A stretch of 64,000 nucleotides of DNA, from positions 186,001 to 250,000 of the forward strand of contig NZ_VIVL01000008.1 of assembly GCF_007828835.1 (NCBI RefSeq). Direction: 5' to 3'. Shown here in pieces: positions 56,256 to 64,000 of this stretch (within the stretch, counting starts at the first letter, position 1; each line of letters starts with the position of its first letter). Below the pieces are notes generated by a model that had not been told where the DNA came from, did not search any database, and worked only from the letters and a program-made list of their open reading frames with translations. This stretch comes from Variovorax beijingensis. GTDB taxonomy: Bacteria > Pseudomonadota > Gammaproteobacteria > Burkholderiales > Burkholderiaceae_C. Both the position numbers and the translations under genes were made by a program.

Positions 56256-56930
56256 TCAGGCGTAGGTGATCCAGTTCTCGTAGGCCGCAGCGTCCAGGTG
56301 CGGCAGCGTGTTGTAGGTGACGAGCATGTGCCGCTTGGGCGTGAAGGCGAACTCCGTCACGGCGGTGTTCCGGATGCGCAGGTTCAGTTCGATCGTGGTT
56401 TCCGGGCTCGTTCCCAGCACATGGCCAACCGCCGTGCTGATGGGTCCGCCGCTCGACACCACCAGCACCTTGGCGCCATGGTGGCGGGCGCGCACATGGT
56501 CGAGCGCCGTTGTCACGCCCGCCAGGAAGTCGACATAGCTCGGCATGCCGACGGGCCGGGTCCGGCCCTGCATCCAGGCGCCGAGGCCATCGCGCAAGAG
56601 GCGGAAGTGGTGGCGGTACATCTCGGGCGAGTCGGGCTTCTCGAGCTTGCCTTCGTGGATGGTGGCAATGACCGCCTCGCTGTCGTACTCGTTGAGCCCG
56701 GGCCACGCCAGCACATCGTCGCGCTTCAGCGCCAGTCCCTCGGCAATGCCTTCCCAGGTCTGGCGATGGCGCTTCAGGGTGCCGGTGATCACGGCATCGA
56801 AATGCATGCCGCGCTCCCGCCAGTATTCGCCGAGGCGCACGGACTGCCTGTGCCCGAGCTCGCTCAGCTTGTCGTAGTCGGCAGCGCCGAAACTGGCCTG
56901 GCCGTGACGCACGAGATAGAGGGTTCCCAT
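56256..56930 (-). CDS. histidine phosphatase family protein
   Basis: A 224-residue phosphoglycerate-mutase-like phosphatase. The catalytic motif is LYLVRHGQASFG at the N-terminus. The second histidine lies in the VLVVSSGGPISTAVGHVLG region, where serine-glycine-glycine replaces the usual SHGG. GEYWRERGMHFDAVITGTLK is the usual arginine-bearing helix. The changed second motif may alter activity. Substrate unknown. A 14-codon longer start is possible. Confidence 0.85.
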   Translation of the reverse strand: MGTLYLVRHGQASFGAADYDKLSELGHRQSVRLGEYWRERGMHFDAVITGTLKRHRQTWEGIAEGLALKRDDVLAWPGLNEYDSEAVIATIHEGKLEKPDSPEMYRHHFRLLRDGLGAWMQGRTRPVGMPSYVDFLAGVTTALDHVRARHHGAKVLVVSSGGPISTAVGHVLGTSPETTIELNLRIRNTAVTEFAFTPKRHMLVTYNTLPHLDAAAYENWITYA

Positions 56931-57031
56931 GCCTGGGATTCTGGCGACAAGCGCAGCTTGCACTTGTCCCACGTGCGACGAGTGCCGCGGGCCGCTGACC
57001 CAGGCGCGACAGCGCGCGCCGGTCCCACGGG

Positions 57032-58945
57032 TCAGCGGGCTGCCGTGGGCAGCGTCTCCGCCGGCTTCGGCACGAGGATCTCGGCCTTGAAGCGTTCCTT
57101 CAGCACGTTGTAGTAAGCAACTTCTTCCGCCGCAGCCACCGACTGGCCGACCTGCGCGTTCTCCTGCTGCGTTTGCTCAGGCGCCGACGGCGTGCGCGGA
57201 ACCACCTTCATCACGCGAACCACCGCATAGCCTTGCGTACCCAGGTCGACGCCCACCAGCGCAGGCAGCTTGGACGCGTCGGCGCGCAGCGCTGCATCGA
57301 TGACGGCAATGGGCTGGGCCTGCGCTTCGCGTCGCGAAACCGTGACCGGCGCGCCAAAGGTGGCGCCGTCGGCCTTGGCAGTCCAGGCGGCGAGCTTGGC
57401 TTCGCCCTCTGCCTTGGCCATGACCGCGGCACGCTCGGTGATGAGCTGCGCACGGATCTTGTCCTTGACTTCGGCCAGGGGCATCGGATGCGCGGGCGTG
57501 TACTGCGTCACGCGGCCTGCCGCGAGCTGGTTGGAGCCGACTTCGATGGCTTCGGTGTTCTGCTTGCGGTCCAGCGAATCGGCCGCGAACAGCGCGTTCA
57601 GGAAATTGCGGTTCGCGAGCACGCCGGTGGCGCCCGGCGGCGGCGTGCGCGAGACGTTGCCGGCCGTCTGGATCGTGAGCTTCAGCTTTTCCGCCGCGGG
57701 CTTGAGGCTGTCGGGCTGCTGGTAGACCGCATCGGTGAAGGTTTCCGCGGCCTTCGCGAATTCCTGCGTCGCCTGCTGCGCACGGACTTCGTTCTCGATG
57801 GTGGCGCGCACCTGCTCGAACGGCGGCACCACGGCCGGCTTGATGTCGGCGAGGCGGATGATGTGATAGCCGAACTCGGTTTCGACCACGTCGCTGATGT
57901 CGCCCTTCTTGAGCGCGAACAGCGCATCCTCGAAAGGCTTGACCATCGCGCCGCGGGTCACGAAGTCGAGGTCGCCGCCCTTCTCCGCCGATCCGGGATC
58001 CTGCGAGTTCTTGCGCGCGACGTCGGCGAAGGTGGCGGGCGCCTTCCTCACTTCGGCGAGCAATTGCTCTGCCCTGGCCTTGGCCTTGGCGCGGTCGGCT
58101 GCCGGTGCGCTTGCCGGTGCGGTGATCAGGATGTGGCTGGCGCGGCGTTCTTCCTTGGTGCCGAAGCGCGCCGTGTTCTGCTCGTAGTAGGTCTTGAGGT
58201 CGGCCTCGTTGACCGAGATGTTCTTCTTGGCGGCTTCCAGGTCGAGCACGAGGTATTCGATGCTGGCCTGCTCGGGCGCCTGGAACTGGGCGGTATGGGC
58301 CTTGTAGTAGGCCTCCACGTCGGCATCGCTCACAGTCACCTTGGACGCGAAGCTCTCGGGGCTGAAGCGCGCGACCTGGATCTCGCGGCGGTCGTAGAAG
58401 GCGTTGATGGTTGCCGCAGCCAGCGCGGGCGGCGTGAAGGCCGTGCCGGTGATGCCCAACAGCATTTGCTGCGTGGCCAGTTCGGCGCGCATCGACGCCT
58501 CGTACTGCTCCGGCGTGCGGCCGGTGACGCGCTGGAAGCTCTCGCGGTCGAACTTGCCGTCCGGCGTGCGGAACGCCGCAAGGCCCGTGTCCTGCGCGAA
58601 GATGCGCGACAGCCGCTCTTCGGAGACGGTCACGTTCGACTTGGCCGCCGCCGCGGCCAGCACGCGGTCGCGCACCATGCGCTCCAGCGTGGCATAGCGC
58701 ATCACGTCGGATTCGAGCAGCGCCGGGTCGACGTTGGGCGATTGCTGGCGGATGCGGTCGGTCTCGAGGCGATGCTGCGCATCCCACTCGGGCCGGGTGA
58801 TGCTCTGGCCATCGACCCGCGCAACCTTCACTTCGCCGCCGGAGCCCTGATAGCGCTCCACGCCAAAGAGGACGAACGAGGGAATGATCAGCAAGAACAA
58901 GAAAATCATGACGATCTTGTTGTACTTGCGGAAGAAATCAAACAT
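57032..58945 (-). CDS. ppiD: periplasmic folding chaperone PpiD (SurA-like, parvulin domain)
   Basis: A 637-residue protein. The N-terminus is MFDFFRKYNKIVMIFLFLLI with one membrane anchor (residues 11-29). A SurA-like chaperone domain and a parvulin PPIase domain follow (RRASHILITAPASAPAADRA, then GSAEKGGDLDFVTRGAMVKP and ETEFGYHIIRLADI). It assists periplasmic and translocating proteins at the Sec translocon. Gene order hupB-tRNA-Val-ppiD is common in betaproteobacteria. Confidence 0.95.
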   Translation of the reverse strand: MFDFFRKYNKIVMIFLFLLIIPSFVLFGVERYQGSGGEVKVARVDGQSITRPEWDAQHRLETDRIRQQSPNVDPALLESDVMRYATLERMVRDRVLAAAAAKSNVTVSEERLSRIFAQDTGLAAFRTPDGKFDRESFQRVTGRTPEQYEASMRAELATQQMLLGITGTAFTPPALAAATINAFYDRREIQVARFSPESFASKVTVSDADVEAYYKAHTAQFQAPEQASIEYLVLDLEAAKKNISVNEADLKTYYEQNTARFGTKEERRASHILITAPASAPAADRAKAKARAEQLLAEVRKAPATFADVARKNSQDPGSAEKGGDLDFVTRGAMVKPFEDALFALKKGDISDVVETEFGYHIIRLADIKPAVVPPFEQVRATIENEVRAQQATQEFAKAAETFTDAVYQQPDSLKPAAEKLKLTIQTAGNVSRTPPPGATGVLANRNFLNALFAADSLDRKQNTEAIEVGSNQLAAGRVTQYTPAHPMPLAEVKDKIRAQLITERAAVMAKAEGEAKLAAWTAKADGATFGAPVTVSRREAQAQPIAVIDAALRADASKLPALVGVDLGTQGYAVVRVMKVVPRTPSAPEQTQQENAQVGQSVAAAEEVAYYNVLKERFKAEILVPKPAETLPTAAR

Positions 58946-58981
58946 GCTTGAACACTCTTTTGCGACAGATGTCGGGACGGC

Positions 58982-59011
58982 AATAAAAAAGGCGAACCAG
59001 TGTTCGCCTTT
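58982..59011 (-). terminator. terminator after tRNA-Val
   Basis: AAAGGCGAA and TTCGCCTTT pair around a six-base loop; on the minus strand the stem is followed by TTTATTG. It separates the tRNA from ppiD. Confidence 0.85.
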
Positions 59012-59022
59012 GCATCGGGTGG

Positions 59023-59098
59023 TGGTGGGTGCTGAGGGGCTCGAACCCCCGACCTACGCCTTGTAAGGGCGCCGCTCTACCAGCTGAGCTAAGCACCC
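59023..59098 (-). tRNA. tRNA-Val (TAC anticodon)
   Basis: The minus strand gives a full cloverleaf. The acceptor GGGTGCT pairs with AGCACCC, the D-arm is GCTCAGCTGGTAGAGC, and the anticodon loop CTTACAA gives anticodon TAC (valine). The T-loop is GGTTCGAGCCC, the discriminator is A, and CCA is encoded. Confidence 0.97.
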
Positions 59099-59127
59099 CA
59101 CCGGGAATACTTCTCCGAGTCTACGTC

Positions 59128-59400
59128 TTAGTTCAGCGCGTCTTTCAACGCCTTGCCCGGACGGAACTTCGGAATCTTGGCGGCCTTGATTTTAATCGCG
59201 TCGCCGGTGCGCGGATTGCGGCCGGTGCGAGCCGCCCTTTTGCCGACTGCGAAAGTGCCAAAACCGACCAGCGACACCGAGCCGCCTTTTTTGAGCGTGG
59301 TACGAATGGCGCCGATGGTGGATTCCAGCGCGCGGGTAGCGGCTGCCTTGGAAATATCGGCGTTCTTTGCGATGTGCTCAATCAGTTCGGTCTTGTTCAC
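59128..59400 (-). CDS. hupB: HU family DNA-binding protein
   Basis: A 90-residue histone-like protein. The GTG start gives MNKTELIEHIAKNADISKAAA; GSVSLVGFGTFAVGKRAART and GRNPRTGDAIKIKAAKIPKF are the HU beta-arm and core. It bends and compacts DNA. AAGGGG lies upstream. A 50-codon upstream extension of the frame was rejected. tRNA-Val and ppiD follow on the same strand. Confidence 0.96.
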   Translation of the reverse strand: MNKTELIEHIAKNADISKAAATRALESTIGAIRTTLKKGGSVSLVGFGTFAVGKRAARTGRNPRTGDAIKIKAAKIPKFRPGKALKDALN

Positions 59401-59615
59401 AAGGGCCCCTTGTAGAAGAAATAAAGTTGGTCGGCTTTCGTCAGCTGCGAGCTGGCCGCGAAATGACGCGGCTCGACAAGCCTGGCAGGACTGACGCCTC
59501 GGCAGCGCGCTGCCAGCGAGGATTACAACCACTGGTCTGCAGGGTGTCAATACGACACGAGGCCGTGCAGAACAGCGGAGCGCGCGATTTTAGGGGCGTT
59601 TCTTGAAGACGATTT

Positions 59616-60701
59616 TCAAAGGGCCTCGGCAATGGCCTTGCCAAGGTCGCTGGTGCTCGCCTTGCCGCCGATGTCGGGCGTGCGCGGCGCTCCGCTTTGG
59701 GGCGCCAGCACCTTTTCGATGGTGGAAAGGATCGCGTCGTGCGCGTTCTTGTGGCCCAGGAACTCGAGCATCATCGCGCCGCACCAGATCTGTCCGATCG
59801 GGTTGGCGATGCCCTTGCCCGCGATGTCGGGCGCCGAGCCGTGCACCGGTTCGAACAGCGAGGGCGTGGTGCGCTCCGGGTTGAGGTTGGCGCTGGGCGC
59901 GATGCCGATGGTGCCGGTGCACGCAGGGCCGAGGTCGGACAGGATGTCGCCGAACAGGTTGCTGGCCACGACCACGTCGAAGAAGTCGGGCCGCTGCACG
60001 AAGTGGGCCGTGAGGATGTCGATGTGGAACTTGTCGAGCTTCACGCCCGGATAGTTCTTCGCCATTTCGGCCACGCGCTCGTCCCAGTAGGGCATGGTGA
60101 TCGAGATGCCGTTCGACTTGGTGGCGCTCGTCAGGTGCTTCTTTGGGCGCGACTGTGCGAGCTCGAAGGCGAACTTGAGCACGCGGTCGACGCCCACGCG
60201 CGACATCACGGTTTCCTGCACCACGATCTCGCGCGGCGTGCCTTCGTACATGCGACCGCCGATGCTCGAGTATTCGCCTTCGGTGTTCTCGCGCACGATG
60301 TACATGTCGATCTCGCCGGGCTCGCGCGGCGTGCCGTCGCGCCGCACCACGGGGGCCGTGATGCCTGGCATCAGGCGCGCGGGACGCAGGTTGATGTACT
60401 GGTCGAATTCGCGGCGGAACAAGAGCAGCGAGCCCCAGAGCGACACGTGGTCGGCAATCTTCTCGGGCCAGCCGACCGCACCGAAGTAGATGGCGTCATG
60501 TCCGCCGATCTGGTCCTTCCAGTTGTCGGGCAGCATCTTGCCGTGCTTCTCGCAGTAGTCCCAGCTCGAGAAGTCGAAGTGGTCGAACTTCAGGTCGATG
60601 CCGAACTTGCGCGCCGCGGCATCCACCACGCGCAGGCCTTCGGGCATGGTTTCCTTGCCGATGCCGTCGCCGGCGATGACTGCGATTCTGTGGGTGGTCA
60701 T
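59616..60701 (-). CDS. ttuC: tartrate dehydrogenase / D-malate dehydrogenase (decarboxylating)
   Basis: A 361-residue beta-decarboxylating dehydrogenase close to E. coli DmlA and TtuC. IAVIAGDGIGKETMPEG opens it, GSLLLFRREFDQYINLRP contains the substrate arginines, and DVVVASNLFGDILSDLGPAC the metal-binding aspartates. It oxidises tartrate or D-malate with NAD and may decarboxylate. Its start overlaps the stop of the dehalogenase-like hydrolase gene (ATGA), and a divergent LysR gene lies beyond, as for dmlA/dmlR and ttu loci. Confidence 0.92.
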   Translation of the reverse strand: MTTHRIAVIAGDGIGKETMPEGLRVVDAAARKFGIDLKFDHFDFSSWDYCEKHGKMLPDNWKDQIGGHDAIYFGAVGWPEKIADHVSLWGSLLLFRREFDQYINLRPARLMPGITAPVVRRDGTPREPGEIDMYIVRENTEGEYSSIGGRMYEGTPREIVVQETVMSRVGVDRVLKFAFELAQSRPKKHLTSATKSNGISITMPYWDERVAEMAKNYPGVKLDKFHIDILTAHFVQRPDFFDVVVASNLFGDILSDLGPACTGTIGIAPSANLNPERTTPSLFEPVHGSAPDIAGKGIANPIGQIWCGAMMLEFLGHKNAHDAILSTIEKVLAPQSGAPRTPDIGGKASTSDLGKAIAEAL

Positions 60702-61612
60702 GGTCTGGTTCCTTCTTGCTGGAGAGGGGAAGTGAAGAACTGGAGCGCCTCGGCGAGCAGTTCGCGCGGGGCTTCCTCCGGTACGTAGTGGCCGCACGGC
60801 AAGGCGCGGCCCGAAACCCGGGCGGCGCATTCGCGCCAGAGCGAGAGCACGTCGAAGCATCGGCCCACTGCGCCGTGCTCGCCCCAGAGCACGCGCAGCG
60901 GTTGCGCAAGCTTGCGGCCGGCGGCGATGTCGGCGCGGTCGTGCACGAGGTCGATGGTCGCGGACGCACGGTAGTCGCCGCAGATGGATTCGGCCGTGCC
61001 CGCAATGGCCGCGCAGCGCTCGTACTCGGCCAGCACCTCGGGCGCGAAGGGCGCGAGCCCCGCGTGGCGCCCGCCCATCACGCTGCGCACGTAGCGCACC
61101 GGGTCGGAGGCGATCAGGGCCTCGGGCAGCGGCGGCGGCTGGATCAGGAAGAACCAGTGCCAATAGGCGCGCGCAAAGGCCTCGGTGGTGTTCTCGTACA
61201 TCGAGAGCGTGGGCGCGATGTCCAGCAGCAGCATGCGGTCGACGGCCGCCGCATGGTCGGCGGCCAGCCGATGCGCGACCCGCGCGCCGCGGTCGTGGGC
61301 CAGCACGCCGAAGCGCTCGAAGCCGTGATGGCGCATGGCGGCGAGCGCATCGAGCGCCATCTCGCGCTTGCTGTAGGCCATGTGATCCGCATCGTCCGCA
61401 GGGCGGCCGGAGTCGCCATAGCCGCGCAGGTCCACCGCCACCACAGTGAACTGCTCGGCGAGCACCGGCGCCACGCGGTGCCAGATCAGGTGCGTCTGCG
61501 GATGCCCGTGCAGGAGCAGCAGGGGCGCGCCGCGCCCGCCGATGCGGCCATGCACACGCACGCCGTTGCGCTCGATGTCGAATTCGGGAAAGTCGAAGAA
61601 GGAAGCAGTCAC
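60698..61612 (-). CDS. alpha/beta hydrolase, haloacetate (fluoroacetate) dehalogenase-like
   Basis: A 304-residue alpha/beta hydrolase. The nucleophile is D107 followed by R108 and R111 (LAHDRGARVAHRLA); D131, H152 and W153 (AYWHWFFLIQ), Y214 (CGDYRAS) and H275 (CGHYVPEEAP) are in place. Recalled positions in fluoroacetate dehalogenase FAc-DEX FA1 are D104, R105, R108, D128, H149, W150, Y212 and H271, nearly the same spacing. It should hydrolyse haloacetates, or a related ester/epoxide. The GTG start fits family length. Coupled to ttuC downstream. Confidence 0.85.
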   Translation of the reverse strand: MTASFFDFPEFDIERNGVRVHGRIGGRGAPLLLLHGHPQTHLIWHRVAPVLAEQFTVVAVDLRGYGDSGRPADDADHMAYSKREMALDALAAMRHHGFERFGVLAHDRGARVAHRLAADHAAAVDRMLLLDIAPTLSMYENTTEAFARAYWHWFFLIQPPPLPEALIASDPVRYVRSVMGGRHAGLAPFAPEVLAEYERCAAIAGTAESICGDYRASATIDLVHDRADIAAGRKLAQPLRVLWGEHGAVGRCFDVLSLWRECAARVSGRALPCGHYVPEEAPRELLAEALQFFTSPLQQEGTRP

Positions 61613-61682
61613 GCGGCGATTGTGCGTTGCGCTCCATCGATCATCAAGCAACAATCGACCAATTCATACTTTCCGATTTGGC

Positions 61683-62645
61683 ATGAATCCACTGTCGATG
61701 GACCGCGGCGATCTCGAACTGGTGCTGGCCATCCGCGACCAGGGAAGCCTGGCGGGCGCCTCCGCCACGCTCGACGTGGTGCCCTCCGTCGTGACCAAGC
61801 GGCTCGGCGCGCTCGAGGCGCGGCTGGGCCAGCGGCTGTTCGAGCGCACCACGCGCCGGCTCAGCGTGACGGCCGAGGGAGAAGCGGTCTGCCTGCATGC
61901 CAGGGCGCTGCTCGAAGGCTTTGCCGCGCTCGAAAGCGAGCTCGGCGAGCGGCAGAACGAACTGGTCGGCACCATCCGGCTGGCTGCGACCTTCGGCTTC
62001 GGCCGGCGCTGGCTCGGCCCTGCCCTGGCCAGCTTCCAGGCGCGCCATCCCGGGCTGCAGATCGAATTGCTGCTGACCGAGCGGCTGCCCGACCTCGGCG
62101 CCGAAGGATATGACGGCGCGCTCTGGCTCTGGGCCGTGCAGCAGCGCCGCGCGGCCGACTGGGTCACGCGCCGCATTGCGCGCAACCAGCGCGTGCTCGC
62201 CGCATCTCCTTCATATGTAGAACGGCGCGGCCTGCCGGCCACGGTCGACGCGCTGGCGGCGCACGACTGCCTGGTCGCGCGCGAGAACGGCGAGGTCAAC
62301 CAGCACCAGTTCGCGCTGTGGACCCTGCGCCATGCGCGCGACGGCAGCACCGCGCGCGTGCGCGTCCAGGGTCCGCTGACGAGCAATTCGGGCGAGATGG
62401 TGCGCGACTGGTGCCTGGCCGGCCACGGCATCATGCTGCGCAGCCTGTGGGACATCGCACCGCAGCTGGCTTCCGGCGAGCTGGTGCGCGTGCTGCCCCA
62501 CTACGCCATGCCCGATGCCGACATCCACTGGATCGCGCCCTGGCGCCCCAAGACGCCGCGCCGCGTGCGGCTGCTGCTCGACCACCTGGCGGAACAGTTT
62601 CGCGGCGAGCCCTGGAAACCCGGCAAGGCCGGTGCGCCGCGCTGA
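61683..62645 (+). CDS. LysR family transcriptional regulator
   Basis: A 320-residue regulator. The N-terminal winged helix is LELVLAIRDQGSLAGASATL, then DVVPSVVTKRLGALEARLGQ and RLFERTTRRLS. The C-terminal periplasmic-binding-like effector domain begins LVGTIRLAATFGFGRRWLGP. It is divergent from the hydrolase-ttuC pair, 70 bases apart, and probably regulates them in response to the dicarboxylate, like DmlR or TtuA. A second in-frame ATG five codons later (MDRGDLELVL) could be the true start. Confidence 0.92.
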   Translation: MNPLSMDRGDLELVLAIRDQGSLAGASATLDVVPSVVTKRLGALEARLGQRLFERTTRRLSVTAEGEAVCLHARALLEGFAALESELGERQNELVGTIRLAATFGFGRRWLGPALASFQARHPGLQIELLLTERLPDLGAEGYDGALWLWAVQQRRAADWVTRRIARNQRVLAASPSYVERRGLPATVDALAAHDCLVARENGEVNQHQFALWTLRHARDGSTARVRVQGPLTSNSGEMVRDWCLAGHGIMLRSLWDIAPQLASGELVRVLPHYAMPDADIHWIAPWRPKTPRRVRLLLDHLAEQFRGEPWKPGKAGAPR

Positions 62646-62663
62646 AGAAAAAGCAAAGGCGGC

Positions 62664-63548
62664 TCAGCGCTCGCTGCGCACCACAAGGCTCACGCCGGCT
62701 GCGGTGAGCCCGATGCCCAGCAAGGTCACCAGTGTGATCGGCTCGGCGAACAGCAGCCAGGCCATCACCGCGGTGCACGGCGGCACCAGGTAGAGCAGGC
62801 TCGTGACGGCGGTGGCCGTGCCGCGCTGGATCAGCATGTAGAGCAGCGAGCTGCCGCCGAGCGACAGCACCAGCACTGACCAGGCCATGGCGCCGGTCGA
62901 ATGCGCGTTCCATTCGATGCCCTGCGATTCCATCGCCGCAAAGGGCAGGCACACGATCAATGCGGCCACCATCTGCACGGCGCTCGCGCTGCGCACGTCG
63001 CAGGGCGCGACGAAGCGCTTCTGGTACAGCGTGCCCGCCGTGATCGAAAGGAGCGCCATCACCGCAAGCGCCATGGTCAACGCACTGACCTCCGATCCCT
63101 GCCCGAACTTGCGCGACACCACGAGCACCAGGCCCGCAAAGCCGAGCACCAGCCCGGCCCATTGGCGCTGCGAAATGCGCCCGCCGTTGAACGACAGCCA
63201 GACGGCGGTCAGCACCGGCTGGATGCCGACCAGCAATGCCACCAGCCCCGCGCCCATGCCCGCATGCACCGCGGCCCAGACGCCGCCCAGGTAGCCGGCC
63301 TGCATCAGGACGCCGGTGACCGCTAGGTGTCCCCACTGCGCACGCTCCTTCGGCCAGGGGACCCGCGCAAGCGCGACCCAGAGGCAGAAGCACACAAGAG
63401 AAAGCGCAAAGCGCACGGCCAGGAACTTGAGCGGCGGCGCATAAGGCATGCCATAGCGCGCAACGATGAAGCCCGTGCTCCAGATGAGCACGAAGACGGC
63501 CGGCATGGCACGCAGCCAGCTTGCGCCGCGGGCCGCAGCCACGCTCAT
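62664..63548 (-). CDS. DMT superfamily (EamA) transporter
   Basis: A 294-residue inner-membrane protein with ten hydrophobic segments arranged as two EamA repeats. The first begins AVFVLIWSTGFIVARYGMPY and the second includes LLSITAGTLYQKRFVAPCDV and LVPPCTAVMAWLLFAEPITL. It is a likely exporter of a metabolite or amino acid; substrate unknown. Its ATG overlaps the pgsA stop (ATGA), so it is read from pgsA. Confidence 0.88.
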   Translation of the reverse strand: MSVAAARGASWLRAMPAVFVLIWSTGFIVARYGMPYAPPLKFLAVRFALSLVCFCLWVALARVPWPKERAQWGHLAVTGVLMQAGYLGGVWAAVHAGMGAGLVALLVGIQPVLTAVWLSFNGGRISQRQWAGLVLGFAGLVLVVSRKFGQGSEVSALTMALAVMALLSITAGTLYQKRFVAPCDVRSASAVQMVAALIVCLPFAAMESQGIEWNAHSTGAMAWSVLVLSLGGSSLLYMLIQRGTATAVTSLLYLVPPCTAVMAWLLFAEPITLVTLLGIGLTAAGVSLVVRSER

Positions 63549-64000
63549 TTCGCGCGGGCCCGGATTTCGGGGATGGCCTTCTGCAGGTAATAGACCATCG
63601 ACCAGATCGTGAGCACGGCCGAGATCCAGATCAGCCACTGCCCCCAGAGGCCGGTGTCGATGATCTTGAAGAGATGTCCGTCATAGAGCAGGAACGGAAT
63701 CGCGACCATCTGCACGGTGGTCTTGACCTTGCCGATCATGTGGACCGCCACGCTCTTGCTGGCGCCGATCTGCGCCATCCATTCGCGCAGGGCCGAGATC
63801 GCGATTTCGCGGCCGATGATGATCAGCGCCACGAACACGTCGGCCCGGTTCAGGTGCACCAGCACCAGCAGCGAGGCGCAGACCAGGAACTTGTCGGCCA
63901 CTGGATCGAGGAAGGCGCCGAAGGCCGAAGTCTGGTTGAGCTTTCGCGCCAGGAAGCCGTCGAGCCAGTCGGTGGCCGCGAAGACGATGAACATGACCGT
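63545..64000 (-). CDS. pgsA: CDP-diacylglycerol-glycerol-3-phosphate 3-phosphatidyltransferase (5' part outside window)
   Basis: The last 151 residues of PgsA are visible; the N-terminus lies beyond the right edge. The CDP-alcohol phosphotransferase motif DGFLARKLNQTSAFGAFLDP plus VAD is complete (DG-x2-AR-x8-G-x3-D-x3-D). Further membrane helices end in KAIPEIRARAK. It makes phosphatidylglycerol phosphate. Its stop overlaps the DMT transporter start. Confidence 0.93.
   Translation of the reverse strand, partial: TVMFIVFAATDWLDGFLARKLNQTSAFGAFLDPVADKFLVCASLLVLVHLNRADVFVALIIIGREIAISALREWMAQIGASKSVAVHMIGKVKTTVQMVAIPFLLYDGHLFKIIDTGLWGQWLIWISAVLTIWSMVYYLQKAIPEIRARAK

Noticed and set aside
54625..59098. 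tRNA-His and tRNA-Val as possible integration sites of a mobile element
   Set aside because: No integrase, no repeated tRNA 3' end and only core-like genes between them.

Overview
The window is one contiguous, gene-dense stretch of a GC-rich chromosome. Protein sequences and gene order point to the Comamonadaceae (Burkholderiales, Betaproteobacteria), most likely Variovorax or a close relative. Pointers are the rpsF-priB-rpsR-rplI-dnaB block, surE-pcm-nlpD-rpoS, hupB-tRNA-Val-ppiD, the orphan Bug-type binding protein, the liv-type ABC operon ending in an acyl-CoA ligase, and a BktB-like thiolase. No IS element, prophage, integrase, rRNA operon or CRISPR array is visible, and no gene-free stretch exceeds about 270 bases. 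Both window edges cut genes (a SulP transporter at the left, pgsA at the right).

Layout. 0-4.3 kb: SulP transporter end, a DUF3299 lipoprotein, a small membrane protein, arfB, a thiolase and a TetR regulator. 4.4-11.1 kb: a tightly coupled branched-chain-type ABC importer operon (ATPase, two permeases, binding protein, second ATPase) ending in an acyl-CoA synthetase, divergent from the TetR gene across a short region with repeated operator-like motifs. 11.1-18.9 kb: clpB with a sigma-32-like promoter, then molybdopterin genes (moaE; moaD-moeA-mobB) interrupted by a Bug receptor and a dihydrodipicolinate-synthase-family gene on the other strand. 18.9-24.0 kb: alaA - DUF1176 - hom - thrC, linked by start/stop overlaps. 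24-29.3 kb: small stress and unknown genes, a PIN-PhoH ATPase, and a VOC/EVE/GyrI-like/WYL group. 29.3-33 kb: dnaB and the rpsF-priB-rpsR-rplI cluster. 33-36.6 kb: ppsA and its regulator ppsR, divergent.

36.6-47 kb is an oxidative-stress and iron block: ahpC-ahpF, bacterioferritin, cytochrome b561, a PiuC-type hydroxylase, a TonB-dependent siderophore receptor, bfd, tonB-exbB-exbD, hemP and an HbpS-like protein. A near-consensus OxyR operator abuts the ahpC promoter. Fur-box-like sequences sit in or at the receptor, bfd-tonB and hemP promoters, so hydrogen peroxide defence and iron uptake/storage look wired together here. 47-52.8 kb: a Bax-inhibitor-like membrane protein, rlmD and the stationary-phase set rpoS-nlpD-pcm-surE. 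52.9-59.4 kb: quinone oxidoreductase, H-NS-like protein, tRNA-His, PEBP, small stress proteins, a possible GIY-YIG protein, a phosphatase, ppiD, tRNA-Val and an HU protein. 59.6-64 kb: a tartrate/D-malate dehydrogenase overlapping an alpha/beta hydrolase with the residue set of fluoroacetate dehalogenase, a divergent LysR regulator, a DMT exporter and pgsA.

Most of the window is core metabolism and information processing. I found no clearly undescribed multi-gene system. The most promising new observations are regulatory or small-scale: the OxyR and Fur sites, two DnaA-box-like sequences in front of dnaB, a 24-codon membrane ORF between bfd and tonB, a 19-residue ORF bridging the GyrI-like and WYL genes, and the dehalogenase-dehydrogenase pair. 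All functional calls rest on reading the sequence and on remembered family motifs; no database search was run.
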